Positions 34,247-42,543 of a stretch of DNA of 64,000 nucleotides are shown here, one piece after another. Position 1 is the stretch's first letter. Each line of letters opens with the position of its first letter. The translations under genes were made by a program, and so were the position numbers. Below the pieces are notes generated by a model. The model saw only the letters and a program-made list of their open reading frames with translations. It did not search any database and was not told the DNA's origin. This DNA is from Candidatus Eisenbacteria bacterium (GTDB lineage: Bacteria; Eisenbacteria; RBG-16-71-46; SZUA-252), in NCBI GenBank assembly GCA_005893305.1, contig VBOZ01000014.1, forward strand, positions 27,626 to 91,625, written 5' to 3'.

Positions 34247-35463
34247 CGCCGCGTCCCGATCCGGGGAAGCCTCCCTCGGCCGCGCGGGTCTGGCTCGCGG
34301 GCATGGGACCGCTCCTTCTCGTGGGCGCGATGACCTGGTGGTTTCTGAGCTCGGGCGTCGCGTGGCTTCGGCTCGGCGGCGTGCCGATCGAGAAGCTGGC
34401 GATCGAGCGGGTGGTTTTCCGGCCGCAGGAGATCGTTCTCAAGGTCCGAAACGAGGGGCCGGGCCCGCTCTCCGTGGGCCAGCTCCTCGTGAACGACGCG
34501 ATCTGGGATTTCTCGATCACCCCCGGCCGCGAGATCGGACGCATGAAGGGGGCTACCCTCTCGATTCCCTACGATTGGCTTCCGGGCGAGCCGTACGTGT
34601 TCACGATCGTCTCCGGCACCGGGCTCAAGCACAGCCGCACGGTGGAGCTGGCGACCATGACGCCCTCCGCCTCACCCCGCTCGTTCCTGGTATTCGGGGT
34701 GCTCGGCGCGTACGTCGGCGTCATCCCGGTCTTCCTGGGGCTTCTGTGGCTGCCCTTCCTGCGCGCGATGCCGCGGACGTGGATGGACTTCTGGCTCTCG
34801 CTCACGATCGGGCTCCTCCTCTTCCTCGGCGTCGACACCCTCAAGGAGTCGATCGATATTCTGGGTCGCGTCGCGGCGTACTGGAACGGCGTGATGCTGG
34901 TGGCGCTCGGGGTGGTCGGGGCGTTCTTCTCGCTGAACGGGGTGGGGCGCGTGCTGACGGCGCGCTCGGGCACGGCCGGCACAGGGGCCTCGGCCCGTCC
35001 ATCGGGAATGGCACTCGCCACGTTGATCGCGATCGGGATCGGGCTTCACAATCTGGGCGAGGGCCTCGCGATCGGCGCGGCCTACACGCTGGGCGAGGTC
35101 GCGCTCGGATCGTTCCTGATCGTCGGATTCACGCTCCACAACACGACCGAGGGGCTCGCCATCCTCTCGCCGCTCGTCGGCGGGAAGGCCTCTCTCCGCG
35201 ACCTCGGGATTCTCGGCCTCCTGGGCGGCGGCCCGACGATCATCGGCGCGTGGGCGGGCGCCTTCACCTACTCGGATCCTCTCTCGCTGGTGTTCCTCGG
35301 GATCGGCGCGGGAGCGATCTTCCAGGTGGTGCGGGTGCTGGCTCGCGGAAGGGCCGAAGGGGGCGAATCCGTGATCGAATCGCTCTCGCGGCCCCAGAAC
35401 GCGGCGGGGCTCCTCGCCGGGTTCATCATCATGTACGCGACGAGCCTCCTCGTCGCGGGCTAA
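34243..35463 (+). CDS. ZIP-family metal permease with N-terminal extracytoplasmic domain
   Basis: The 406-residue protein carries the ZIP metal-binding helices GLHNLGEGLAIG and TLHNTTEGLAILSP (HN..EG in both). ZIP proteins import Zn, Fe or Mn. The N-terminal 150 residues are unusual: one membrane segment (LLLVGAMTWWFLSSGV), then a beta-rich stretch of about 100 residues (ERVVFRPQEIVLKVRNEG; PYDWLPGEPYVFTIVSGTG) before the ZIP core. The GTG start overlaps the oxidase stop (GTGA). Direct coupling of the oxidase and the permease is plausible. The metal is not evident; operator type suggests Fe or Mn. Confidence 0.87.
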   Translation: MTPRPDPGKPPSAARVWLAGMGPLLLVGAMTWWFLSSGVAWLRLGGVPIEKLAIERVVFRPQEIVLKVRNEGPGPLSVGQLLVNDAIWDFSITPGREIGRMKGATLSIPYDWLPGEPYVFTIVSGTGLKHSRTVELATMTPSASPRSFLVFGVLGAYVGVIPVFLGLLWLPFLRAMPRTWMDFWLSLTIGLLLFLGVDTLKESIDILGRVAAYWNGVMLVALGVVGAFFSLNGVGRVLTARSGTAGTGASARPSGMALATLIAIGIGLHNLGEGLAIGAAYTLGEVALGSFLIVGFTLHNTTEGLAILSPLVGGKASLRDLGILGLLGGGPTIIGAWAGAFTYSDPLSLVFLGIGAGAIFQVVRVLARGRAEGGESVIESLSRPQNAAGLLAGFIIMYATSLLVAG

Positions 35464-35530
35464 CTCGCTCGTCGGGGGCTGGTCGCGGGCAAGCTTGCTC
35501 GTCGTAGACCAGCCGCCAATCGCGCGGAAC

Positions 35531-35570
35531 AGAAAAAAACGGGCGGCCCGGATTCACTCCGGGGCCACCC
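35531..35570 (-). terminator. Intrinsic terminator of the DUF1579 gene
   Basis: Read on the minus strand, a GC-rich hairpin (arms 35557-35570 and 35537-35549, one bulge or mismatch) is followed by seven U residues (35537-35531). This lies 27 bases beyond the stop of the gene at 35597. It also sits after the convergent ZIP gene. Confidence 0.85.
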
Positions 35571-35596
35571 GTCCTGATTCGATCGGCGAGGTTCGG

Positions 35597-36376
35597 TTAG
35601 CCGGACTTCTTCGTGCTCGTCGCGGCGGGCTTCTTCATGGCCCCCTTCGACGCGGTCTTGGCTCCGCCCTTCGCCCGCATGCCTTTCTCTTCCATCAACG
35701 TCTTCATCTGGCCCGTCATGTCGTTTTCGATCGTCATCGTGTAGGCATCGGGATCGGAGAACGCGAAGGTCATCTTCTCCGTCACGGCCTTGCCCTGCAT
35801 CATGTAGGTCGTGTAGAGGACCAGCGTGTTGTCGTTCGCGAACGTACCGTAGTAGACGTACGATGAGGGAGACATCGCGTCGGACCAGACCAGCTGGTAC
35901 TGCTGCTTCTCCGGATCCCAACCCCAGGTCGACCGCCCGTAGCACGGCTTTCCCATCATCTGGAACTGGTGATTTCCTTCGAGGTGCATTCCGTTGAACG
36001 CCCAGTCGAAGCTGGCCTTCGACGGCGAGGTGGCCTCGGGGCCCATCGGGCTCTCGTACATGTGCATGCTCGCGGTCCACGACCCCTTCATCACCGAGAG
36101 CTTCTTGAGCTCCGCGGGCGGGACTCCCGGCATCATCATGTTCTGGATCTGCTTCGCGGGCTCCTGCGCGGGAGGAGGAGTCGTAGCCGGAGGCGGCGTG
36201 GTCTGAGCCGCGGGTGGCTGCGCCTGCGCCGGAGGCGGCTGCGTCTGGGCCGCGGGCGGCTGCGTCTGAGCCTGAGGGGTCTGCGCCTGCGCCGCATGCG
36301 AATCGTCCCCGATCGCGAGCACGGGCAGCGCCAGGAAAAGCGCGGCCGCGAGGACGATACTCGTTTGCTTCATCAT
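35597..36376 (-). CDS. Exported DUF1579 protein with Pro/Gln/Ala-rich linker
   Basis: The 259-residue protein has a signal peptide (IVLAAALFLALPVLAIG). A 50-residue low-complexity linker of Q/P/A/T follows (repeats such as QTQPPAAQTQPPPAQAQPP, residues about 30-72), then the DUF1579 beta-barrel-like domain (LKKLSVMKGSWTASMHMYES; WAFNGMHLEGNHQFQMMGKP; TMTIENDMTGQMKTLMEEKGM). The tail is Lys/Ala-rich. DUF1579 has no established function. The linker suggests attachment to or spanning of the cell wall. A strong terminator follows. Confidence 0.82.
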   Translation of the reverse strand: MMKQTSIVLAAALFLALPVLAIGDDSHAAQAQTPQAQTQPPAAQTQPPPAQAQPPAAQTTPPPATTPPPAQEPAKQIQNMMMPGVPPAELKKLSVMKGSWTASMHMYESPMGPEATSPSKASFDWAFNGMHLEGNHQFQMMGKPCYGRSTWGWDPEKQQYQLVWSDAMSPSSYVYYGTFANDNTLVLYTTYMMQGKAVTEKMTFAFSDPDAYTMTIENDMTGQMKTLMEEKGMRAKGGAKTASKGAMKKPAATSTKKSG

Positions 36377-36529
36377 CTGTTACCTCCGGTTCAAGGGTGG
36401 GAGATGGATTAGGATAAAACCCACATGGGACCCCCAGCATCGTGACACGGGGGATAGTACTCCCCGCCCCGACGCGCGATCAAGCACCTGGCTCCGGCCG
36501 GGGCAAAGGCGCGTGATAGACTGGCGGAG

Positions 36530-37456
36530 GTGCCCGCCTCCGACCAAAATCCCGCGATCGTCGCGCGCAATCTCGCCAAGACCTACGGACACGTCGAGGC
36601 GGTCCGCGGCGTCTCGTTCGACGTCGCGCCCGGCGAGGTGGTCGGCTTCCTGGGTCCGAACGGCGCCGGAAAGACCACGACGGTCCGCATGATCTCCTGC
36701 TTCTACCCGCCGACCGCGGGGGCTGCTTCCGTGTACGGCCTGGACGTGCGCACGAAGCCGCGAGAGGTGAAGCAGATGCTCGGGATCTGCCCTCAGGAGG
36801 ACAACCTCGACCCCGACTTCGACGTGCTCAAGAATCTCCTCGTCTACGGCCGCTATTTCGGGATCCCGGGGAGCCAAATCCGCGCGCGCGCCGAGGAACT
36901 GCTCGAGCTGGTCCAACTATCCGACCGGAAAAAGTCGGCGATCGCCGAGCTCTCCGGCGGGATGAAGCGCCGCCTCATCCTCGCGCGCGCGCTCCTCAAC
37001 AATCCCCGAGTCCTCATCCTCGACGAGCCCACGACCGGGCTCGACCCGCAGGCCCGCCACGCGATCTGGACGCGGATCCGCGCGCTTCGCGCGACGGGCG
37101 TGACGGTCGTTCTCACGACCCACTACATGGAGGAGGCCGCGCAGCTCTGCGACCGGGTCATCGTGATCGACAACGGGCAGGTCCTCCTCGAGGGCTCGCC
37201 CCAGTCGCTCGTGGATCGGGAGGTCGGACGGACCGTGGTCGAGGCGTGGAACTTCGATCAGGCGTTCGAGGCCTTTCTGCGCGGGCTCCTGGGGCGCATC
37301 GAGCTGGTCGGGGACCGGCTCTACTTCTACCCGCGCGAGTCGGACGGCGTGGAGCGGCTCCTGGACGAGCGCTTCCCGCATCAGGAGAGGTTGATCCGCC
37401 GGGCCACGCTCGAGGACGTCTTCCTCAAGCTCACGGGCCGCGCGCTTCGGGACTGA
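36530..37456 (+). CDS. ABC transporter ATP-binding protein (NodI/DrrA type)
   Basis: This is the ATPase of an ABC-2 exporter. Walker A is FLGPNGAGKTTTVRMI, the Q-loop is ICPQEDNLDPDF, the signature is AELSGGMKRRLILARAL, Walker B is VLILDEPTTGLDP, and the H-loop is VLTTHYMEEAAQLCD. The C-terminal 70 residues form the regulatory extension seen in NodI/DrrA proteins (EDVFLKLTGRALRD end). The GTG start at 36530 follows GGCGGAG. The permease gene begins four bases after the stop. The substrate is unknown (drug, lipid or glycan). Confidence 0.9.
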   Translation: MPASDQNPAIVARNLAKTYGHVEAVRGVSFDVAPGEVVGFLGPNGAGKTTTVRMISCFYPPTAGAASVYGLDVRTKPREVKQMLGICPQEDNLDPDFDVLKNLLVYGRYFGIPGSQIRARAEELLELVQLSDRKKSAIAELSGGMKRRLILARALLNNPRVLILDEPTTGLDPQARHAIWTRIRALRATGVTVVLTTHYMEEAAQLCDRVIVIDNGQVLLEGSPQSLVDREVGRTVVEAWNFDQAFEAFLRGLLGRIELVGDRLYFYPRESDGVERLLDERFPHQERLIRRATLEDVFLKLTGRALRD

Positions 37457-37460
37457 CGGC

Positions 37461-38249
37461 TTGCGCGAGATCTGGAAGAACCTCTCCCTCCGAGCGATCC
37501 GCGTCTGGCAGCGGGACGCCGACGTCTACTTCACGACCTGGAAGACGGAGTTCCTCCCGCCGCTCCTCGAGCCGATCCTCTACGTGTTCGCCTTCGGCCT
37601 GGGCCTGGGCAAGCTGATCCACGAGGTGCACTACCAGGGGCGCTCGCTGGGATACCTCCCGTTCATGGCGCCCGGGGTCATCGCGATCGCGGTCATGTTC
37701 TGGGCCTTCTTCGAGACCACGTTCTCGTCTTACGTCCGGATGTACTACCAGAAGACCTACGACGCGATCGTCGCGACGCCGCTCCTCGTGGAAGACGTGA
37801 TCCTTGGCGAGATCCTCTGGGCCACGACCAAGGCGGTGATCGCGGCCACCATCATGCTCCTGGTGCTGACGGCGCTACGGCTCGTGGCCTGGCCGAGCGG
37901 GCTCCTCGTGATTCCGATCGCGGCGGTCGGGGGGCTTCTCTTCGCGGGATTGGGGCTGGTCACGACGTCGATGGTGAAGGCGATCTCTCAGTTCAACGTC
38001 GCGATCTTCCTGGTCATCATGCCGATGTTCACGTTCGGCGGCACGTTCTTCCCCATCGACATCCTGCCGCGGTGGGCGCTCGCCGTCGCGTGGTGCCTTC
38101 CCCTCACCCACATCTCGCTCCTGACGCGCGCGGCGGTTCTGGGATGGCCGCATCCGATGGCGGTGTGGAGCGCCCTCTACGTGGGGGTGGCCGCGCTAGG
38201 GTTGACCGCCCTCGCCCTCTGGCGGATGAAGCGCCGGCTCGTCCCCTAG
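37461..38249 (+). CDS. ABC-2 type permease (NodJ-like)
   Basis: The 262-residue protein has six predicted membrane helices and the ABC-2 pattern LEPILYVFAFGLGLGKLI, YLPFMAPGVIAIAVMFWAFFETTF, RMYYQKTYDAIVATPLLVEDVILGE and FGGTFFPIDILPRWA. It partners the ATPase encoded immediately upstream. The start is TTG at 37461. Its last 54 bases overlap, on the opposite strand, the 3' end of the anti-sigma-like gene. Confidence 0.88.
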   Translation: MREIWKNLSLRAIRVWQRDADVYFTTWKTEFLPPLLEPILYVFAFGLGLGKLIHEVHYQGRSLGYLPFMAPGVIAIAVMFWAFFETTFSSYVRMYYQKTYDAIVATPLLVEDVILGEILWATTKAVIAATIMLLVLTALRLVAWPSGLLVIPIAAVGGLLFAGLGLVTTSMVKAISQFNVAIFLVIMPMFTFGGTFFPIDILPRWALAVAWCLPLTHISLLTRAAVLGWPHPMAVWSALYVGVAALGLTALALWRMKRRLVP

Positions 38250-39404
38250 CTCGTTCAGGAAATCCGCCAGCCGTTCCGTGGCCACGCGCCTGATCTCGGC
38301 ATCGTTCCCGGCGAGCCGGATCGCGCGGCGGTAGTGGTGCACGATTTCATCGACCGCGGCCGAGTCGGGCGCGGCGCCGACGCGCGCCCGGATCGCCTCC
38401 GCCACGTAGAGGCGCACGCGCGCCGAATCGGCGGCCGTGGCGGCGCCGCCTGTCCGGTAAAGATCCCGAAGCGCCGGCTCCGCCTTCAAGACTGTCTCGG
38501 CCGAGACCCCCGGGCCCCAGACGGGCGGAAGACCGTACTGGTCGAGGAGTGACTGCAGCGCTCCTCCGATGGGCTCACTCGTGAAGCTTTGCGGCGCGAG
38601 CTGAGCGGAGGGTTCGGGCGCGGCGTCGGATTGGGGCGCGACCTTCCCCAACGCCACTTCGTCGGAGCTCGAGCCCGCGCGGGAAACCGAGGCCTTCTCA
38701 GGCGGGGCGGAAATCTTGCGCAGCGCGACCTGGCCCTCCTGCTGCGGCTCGTTCGCCTTCGGCTTGTTCGCCACGGGCTTTCCGTCGGCCCTGACCTGCT
38801 CCTTGCCCGAGGCTACCTTCAGATTCTCGGAAGGTATCGCCGCGACCGGCGGCTCGGTCCGGCTCGCGCGCTTCTTCATTTCCTCTCGGGTCCCGCGACC
38901 CCGCGCCGACCCCGAATCGGCCTTCGCGCCACTGCGCCCCGCGTCCGGGGCCGATCGCTCCAGTACCGCGACCGAAGGCGCGTGGCGCAGGACCGCGCCC
39001 TCGCGGACGAGGAGAACGACGACCACGATCACGGCGGCGCCGGCGCTCGCGGTCGAGGCCAGGGCGAACCACGGAAGCTTGGGCTTCAGCCGCCGCTTCT
39101 CTTCCCACTCCGTCTCGGCCGCCGCTTCCCCCTCGGGGCGGCGCCGCTCGACGGCCGGCGCGGTATCCGCCGCCAATACCTTCGTCATCACCCTCTCCGT
39201 CAACCGCTCGAAGTACGCCTCCTTGGGCGCCGGCGCCCCCGCGCCCAGCTCCGCCTCCATCCGCGAAACCTCGTCGATCAGCTCGCGGCATGCGTGGCAG
39301 CCGAGCACGTGCGCCTCGACCACCACGCGGTGATCGGCCTTCAGCTCGCCGTCGCGGTAGGCGAAGAGCTCCTCACGAGGCGGATGGGGTTGATTCGCGC
39401 TCAT
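38196..39404 (-). CDS. Anti-sigma factor with zinc-finger (zf-HC2) domain
   Basis: The 402-residue protein has an N-terminal HX3CX2C zinc motif (VEAHVLGCHACRELIDEV, residues about 28-45) typical of zinc-binding anti-sigma factors. A single transmembrane segment near residue 115 (FALASTASAGAAVIVVVVLLV) follows, then a long charged, low-complexity extracytoplasmic region and a C-terminal helical domain. Its ATG overlaps the sigma gene stop as ATGA, so the two are coupled. The protein should hold the sigma factor at the membrane until an envelope signal releases it. Confidence 0.85.
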   Translation of the reverse strand: MSANQPHPPREELFAYRDGELKADHRVVVEAHVLGCHACRELIDEVSRMEAELGAGAPAPKEAYFERLTERVMTKVLAADTAPAVERRRPEGEAAAETEWEEKRRLKPKLPWFALASTASAGAAVIVVVVLLVREGAVLRHAPSVAVLERSAPDAGRSGAKADSGSARGRGTREEMKKRASRTEPPVAAIPSENLKVASGKEQVRADGKPVANKPKANEPQQEGQVALRKISAPPEKASVSRAGSSSDEVALGKVAPQSDAAPEPSAQLAPQSFTSEPIGGALQSLLDQYGLPPVWGPGVSAETVLKAEPALRDLYRTGGAATAADSARVRLYVAEAIRARVGAAPDSAAVDEIVHHYRRAIRLAGNDAEIRRVATERLADFLNELGDEPALHPPEGEGGQP

Positions 39405-39991
39405 AGGACCTTTCTGAACTTGCCCATTTGCTCGACCAGGGATTCCCGAGCCCGCGCGAGCCGGGACATGACGGTTCCGATCGGAATCCCGAGGGCTTCC
39501 GCGATCGACGCGTACGAGAGGTCCCCGTCGACCCGCATCGCGAGGATCGCGCGGTGCTCCTCCGAGAGCCGCCCGAACGCCCGCTCGACCTCCAACCGCC
39601 GATCGACCGCCTCCGGATCCGAGCCGGGGTCAGCGGTCCGCTCCGCGAGGGAGACGCCGCCGTCCGGGCCGGGGTCATCCAACGACGAAGCGGCGCGCCG
39701 CTTCGTCGAGCGGAGCGAGGAGAGCGCCGTGCGCGCCACGATCGTCAGAAGCCACGGCGCGATCGCGGCGCCCGAATCGAATCGGTCGAGCGCGCGGAAT
39801 GCCTTTACGTAGCTTTCCTGGACCACGTCGTCGGCGTCCTCGTGATTGCGGGTGATCCGGCGCGCGAGGAGATAGGCGGAGCGGCGCGTGCGACGCACGA
39901 TCTCGGCGAACGCGTCCGTTTCGCCGCCGCACACGAGCCGGACCAGCTCGTCGTCGGTGAAGGCTGACCGATCGGGCCGCGGTGGGGTCAT
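39401..39991 (-). CDS. ECF RNA polymerase sigma factor
   Basis: The 196-residue sigma-70-family protein has region 2 (AFAEIVRRTRRSAYLLARRITRNHEDADDVVQESYVKAFRALD) and region 4 (AFGRLSEEHRAILAMRVDGDLSYASIAEALGIPIGTVMSRLARARESL). A linker of about 40 residues rich in Asp/Gly/Pro separates them. It is the first gene of a two-gene operon with its anti-sigma factor. An ECF-like promoter lies just upstream, which suggests autoregulation. Confidence 0.92.
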   Translation of the reverse strand: MTPPRPDRSAFTDDELVRLVCGGETDAFAEIVRRTRRSAYLLARRITRNHEDADDVVQESYVKAFRALDRFDSGAAIAPWLLTIVARTALSSLRSTKRRAASSLDDPGPDGGVSLAERTADPGSDPEAVDRRLEVERAFGRLSEEHRAILAMRVDGDLSYASIAEALGIPIGTVMSRLARARESLVEQMGKFRKVL

Positions 39992-40005
39992 CGGGCGCCG
40001 ACTCT

Positions 40006-40033
40006 ACTACGCGGGCGGCGGAAGGACTATTCC
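40006..40033 (-). promoter_or_regulatory. Candidate autoregulatory ECF promoter
   Basis: On the minus strand GGAAT (40033-40029) is followed after exactly 17 bases by CGTAGT (40011-40006), resembling the ECF-type GGAAC/CGTC pair. The sigma gene start codon lies 14 bases downstream, giving a very short leader. The match was found by eye; chance occurrence in GC-rich DNA is possible. Confidence 0.4.
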
Positions 40034-40166
40034 CTACCGTCGAGCGATGCCGGTAAAATATTGTCCAGCAATGACGTAGCAATCCGTTGTCGTGCGCCCG
40101 CCACGGGGCTAGGATTGTGGGGCGCATTGCGATCGACCACGCCGCACGCGGCCCCCGGGAGAGTCC

Positions 40167-41561
40167 ATGGACCTCGAGAAAGCCTTCGCCTACATCAAGC
40201 AGAACGAGAAGCGCCTCGTCGACGAGCTTGTGCAATTCCTGAAGATCCCGAGCATCAGCGCGCACAAGGAGCACGACGCCGACGTCGCGCGCGCCTTGGA
40301 GTACGACAAGAAAAAGCTCGAATCGCTCGGATTCCGGACCGAGGTGTGGCCGACCCGCGCCCACGCGGGGCTCTTCGCCGAGCGGACCGTGAGCGCGGAT
40401 CTGCCCACGGTCCTGATCTACGGTCACGTCGACGTGCAGCCGGTCGACCCGATCGAGCTCTGGGAATCGCCGCCCTTCGAGCCGAGGATCAACGATGGGA
40501 AGATCTGGGCGCGGGGGGCGGACGACAACAAGGGGCAGCACTACGCGCAGATCGCGGGGGTCGAGGCTGCCCTGAAGGGCGGCGGCGAGCTCCCCGTGAA
40601 CGTGAAATTCATCATCGAGGCCGACGAGGAATACGACGGCGAGGCGATGGCCGCCGAGTTCCCGAAGCACGGGAAGAAGCTCGCTTGCGACGTCTTCGTC
40701 GTCTCCGATTCGAACTTCCCCGACACCGACCATCCGGCCGTCACGCTCTCGCTCCGGGGCATCCAGGCGGTCGAGATCACCATTACGGGGGCCTCCGGGG
40801 ATAAGCACTCCGGCGAATGGGGCGGGATGCTCTATGAGCCGATCGACGTCCTGCGATGGGTGATCCAGAACTTGAAAGAGTTCAAAACCGGCAAGGTCCT
40901 GATCCCCGGGTTCTACGACGACGTGGTCCCGCCCAACGCGGATACCCGCGCCGCGATCGCGCAGCGGCCGTGGAACGAAGCGGATATCGCGAAGACCCTC
41001 GGCGTGAAGAGGCTCTTCCACGAAGAGGGATTCACGGTCCTCGAGTCGGGGACCCTGCGCCCGACGCAGCAGGTGAACGGAATCAAGGGTGGGTATACCG
41101 GTGAGGGATTCAAGACGGTGATCGGGAACAAAGCATCGGCGAAGATCAGCATGCGCCTGGTGCCCAATCAGGCCCCCGAGAAGATCTACCAAATGTTCGA
41201 GCGCCATGTCCGCAGCCTGGTCGGCGACATGGGCACGGTGGAGTTCCGGAGCTTTGGGGCGGGCAAGCCGTTCTGGTCCGATCCCAAGAGCCCTTACGTC
41301 CAGGCGGGCCTGCGCGCCCTCGAGACCGCGTTCGGAAAGCCGGCCATCATGCTGGCGATGGGCGGCTCGATTCCGATCGTGCCTGCACTGGTCGAGACCA
41401 CGGGAGCGTCCTGCGTGATGATGGGATTCGGCCTACCCGGCGACAACCTCCACGCGCCGAACGAGCACTTCCCGATCGCGAACTACCTCGGAGGCGCCAA
41501 GGCGGCGGCGGCGTACCTGAATGAGGTGGCGACCCGCGTCAGCGCTCCGGCAAGGAGATAG
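40167..41561 (+). CDS. M20-family dipeptidase/carboxypeptidase
   Basis: The 464-residue cytoplasmic metallopeptidase has the metal-ligand motifs LIYGHVDVQPVDP (His), GADDNKGQHYAQ (Asp), IEADEEYDGEAM (catalytic Glu-Glu) and DSNFPDTDHP. The C-terminal His is in NEHFPIANY. A dimerisation insert lies between them. It resembles the carnosinase/PepV-like dipeptidase group with two zinc ions. The ATG at 40167 follows GGGAGAG. Divergent from the sigma-factor operon. Confidence 0.9.
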   Translation: MDLEKAFAYIKQNEKRLVDELVQFLKIPSISAHKEHDADVARALEYDKKKLESLGFRTEVWPTRAHAGLFAERTVSADLPTVLIYGHVDVQPVDPIELWESPPFEPRINDGKIWARGADDNKGQHYAQIAGVEAALKGGGELPVNVKFIIEADEEYDGEAMAAEFPKHGKKLACDVFVVSDSNFPDTDHPAVTLSLRGIQAVEITITGASGDKHSGEWGGMLYEPIDVLRWVIQNLKEFKTGKVLIPGFYDDVVPPNADTRAAIAQRPWNEADIAKTLGVKRLFHEEGFTVLESGTLRPTQQVNGIKGGYTGEGFKTVIGNKASAKISMRLVPNQAPEKIYQMFERHVRSLVGDMGTVEFRSFGAGKPFWSDPKSPYVQAGLRALETAFGKPAIMLAMGGSIPIVPALVETTGASCVMMGFGLPGDNLHAPNEHFPIANYLGGAKAAAAYLNEVATRVSAPARR

Positions 41562-41600
41562 CGCGGAGGGGCGGGTTTCTGTATCCTGTCCCGACATAGA

Positions 41601-41619
41601 CATCTAAAGGGATTAGATG
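41601..41619. repeat. AT-rich inverted repeat downstream of the M20 gene
   Basis: CATCTAA-AGGGA-TTAGATG is a perfect 7-bp inverted repeat 40 bases after the M20 stop codon. It stands out from GC-rich surroundings and could form a hairpin at the transcript end. No U tract follows. Confidence 0.5.
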
Positions 41620-41633
41620 ATGAGCTGAGCCAA

Positions 41634-41652
41634 CCGCCAAGGATGGCGGGGA
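41634..41652. repeat. Hairpin motif with AAGGAT loop, copy 1
   Basis: CCGCC-AAGGAT-GGCGG forms a 5-bp stem with a six-base loop. The 18-base core CGCCAAGGATGGCGGGGA (41635-41652) occurs again at 62159-62176, also in a gap between convergent genes. A second small hairpin (GACGC..GCGTC, 41651-41667) follows. The gap 41562-41763 holds no gene. Confidence 0.6.
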
Positions 41653-41763
41653 CGCTTTGCCCGCGTCAGGGACGACGGGGCGCGTACGGCGGCCCGGGTG
41701 TGAGCTCGCGGTTCTCACCGGCACCCGACTCAAGCCCGACCGTGGCGGCGCGCCCCTCCAACG

Positions 41764-42543
41764 TCAGCGCTTCGAAACCGCCAGTTGCTCGAAGTCGACC
41801 ACCGTGTCGTCCTCGGTCCACAACCCCACGCTTCCGCTCGTGTAGCGCTCGTCCCGGATTTTGAGCCGCTCCGTCCCGTCGTAGCTCACCGTCATGATGC
41901 TCCCCTTCCGCTCGACGGAGAGCGTGTGCCACGTCCCCGGCTCAAGCGGCTCGATCTTCGCGAATCGGAGGTCGCGGCGCTTCCCGTAGATCAGATAGTG
42001 GACCACGAGCTGATTGGTCTCGCCGCTCACGCGGACGATGTAGCCGTTTCTTCCCTTCGCATCGACCTGGAACATGAGGCCGGCCGTCGGATCGATGTCG
42101 CCCGCGAGAATCCGGAATCGAACCGAGGCGGCTTGATCCTCGAGGACCGGCTTTTTGAACTGGATGTAGTGGTATCGAATTCCGTCGTCGACCTCGCTCT
42201 GCCGTAGCACGCGGGGGGCCGACGCCTGCGCCGCCGCTTGCGCGGCCGCCGCGGAGGCAGCCCCCGCAGCCGCAGCCGCGACCGCAGCGCTGTCCGCCGA
42301 TAGCGTATCGACCGCCGCCGGCGTGCCGACCCCATGGAGGTTGGCCCGGGTCGAGTCGACGGTGACCTCCCAGTTCCCGCCGAACGTCGTCGTGTTCGGA
42401 GGAGGAAGGCCCAGCGTGTCCGCCGCGAAGCTCCACGTCCATGTCCTCGCGCCGTGGGTCCGGCTTGAGGTCTTTCCGAGAGCCGGCCCTGCCAGGGCGA
42501 CCGCGAGGACCAGGGAAGCGGCGAAAGCGACGCGTAGGCTCAC
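41764..42543 (-). CDS. Exported LamG/DUF1080-like jelly-roll protein
   Basis: The 259-residue protein begins with GTG 42543 (AAGGAG site upstream) and a signal peptide (VAFAASLVLAVALAGPALG). A mid-region has an Ala-rich run (residues about 88-108). The C-terminal segments GLMFQVDAKGRNGYIVRVSG, WHTLSVERKGSIMTVSYDG and SGSVGLWTEDDTVVDFEQL are typical of the concanavalin-like fold of 3-keto-glycoside hydrolase/DUF1080 and LamG families. Sugar binding is likely but no catalytic residues are certain. It overlaps the upstream nuclease gene by four bases (GTGA). Confidence 0.75.
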   Translation of the reverse strand: MSLRVAFAASLVLAVALAGPALGKTSSRTHGARTWTWSFAADTLGLPPPNTTTFGGNWEVTVDSTRANLHGVGTPAAVDTLSADSAAVAAAAAGAASAAAAQAAAQASAPRVLRQSEVDDGIRYHYIQFKKPVLEDQAASVRFRILAGDIDPTAGLMFQVDAKGRNGYIVRVSGETNQLVVHYLIYGKRRDLRFAKIEPLEPGTWHTLSVERKGSIMTVSYDGTERLKIRDERYTSGSVGLWTEDDTVVDFEQLAVSKR

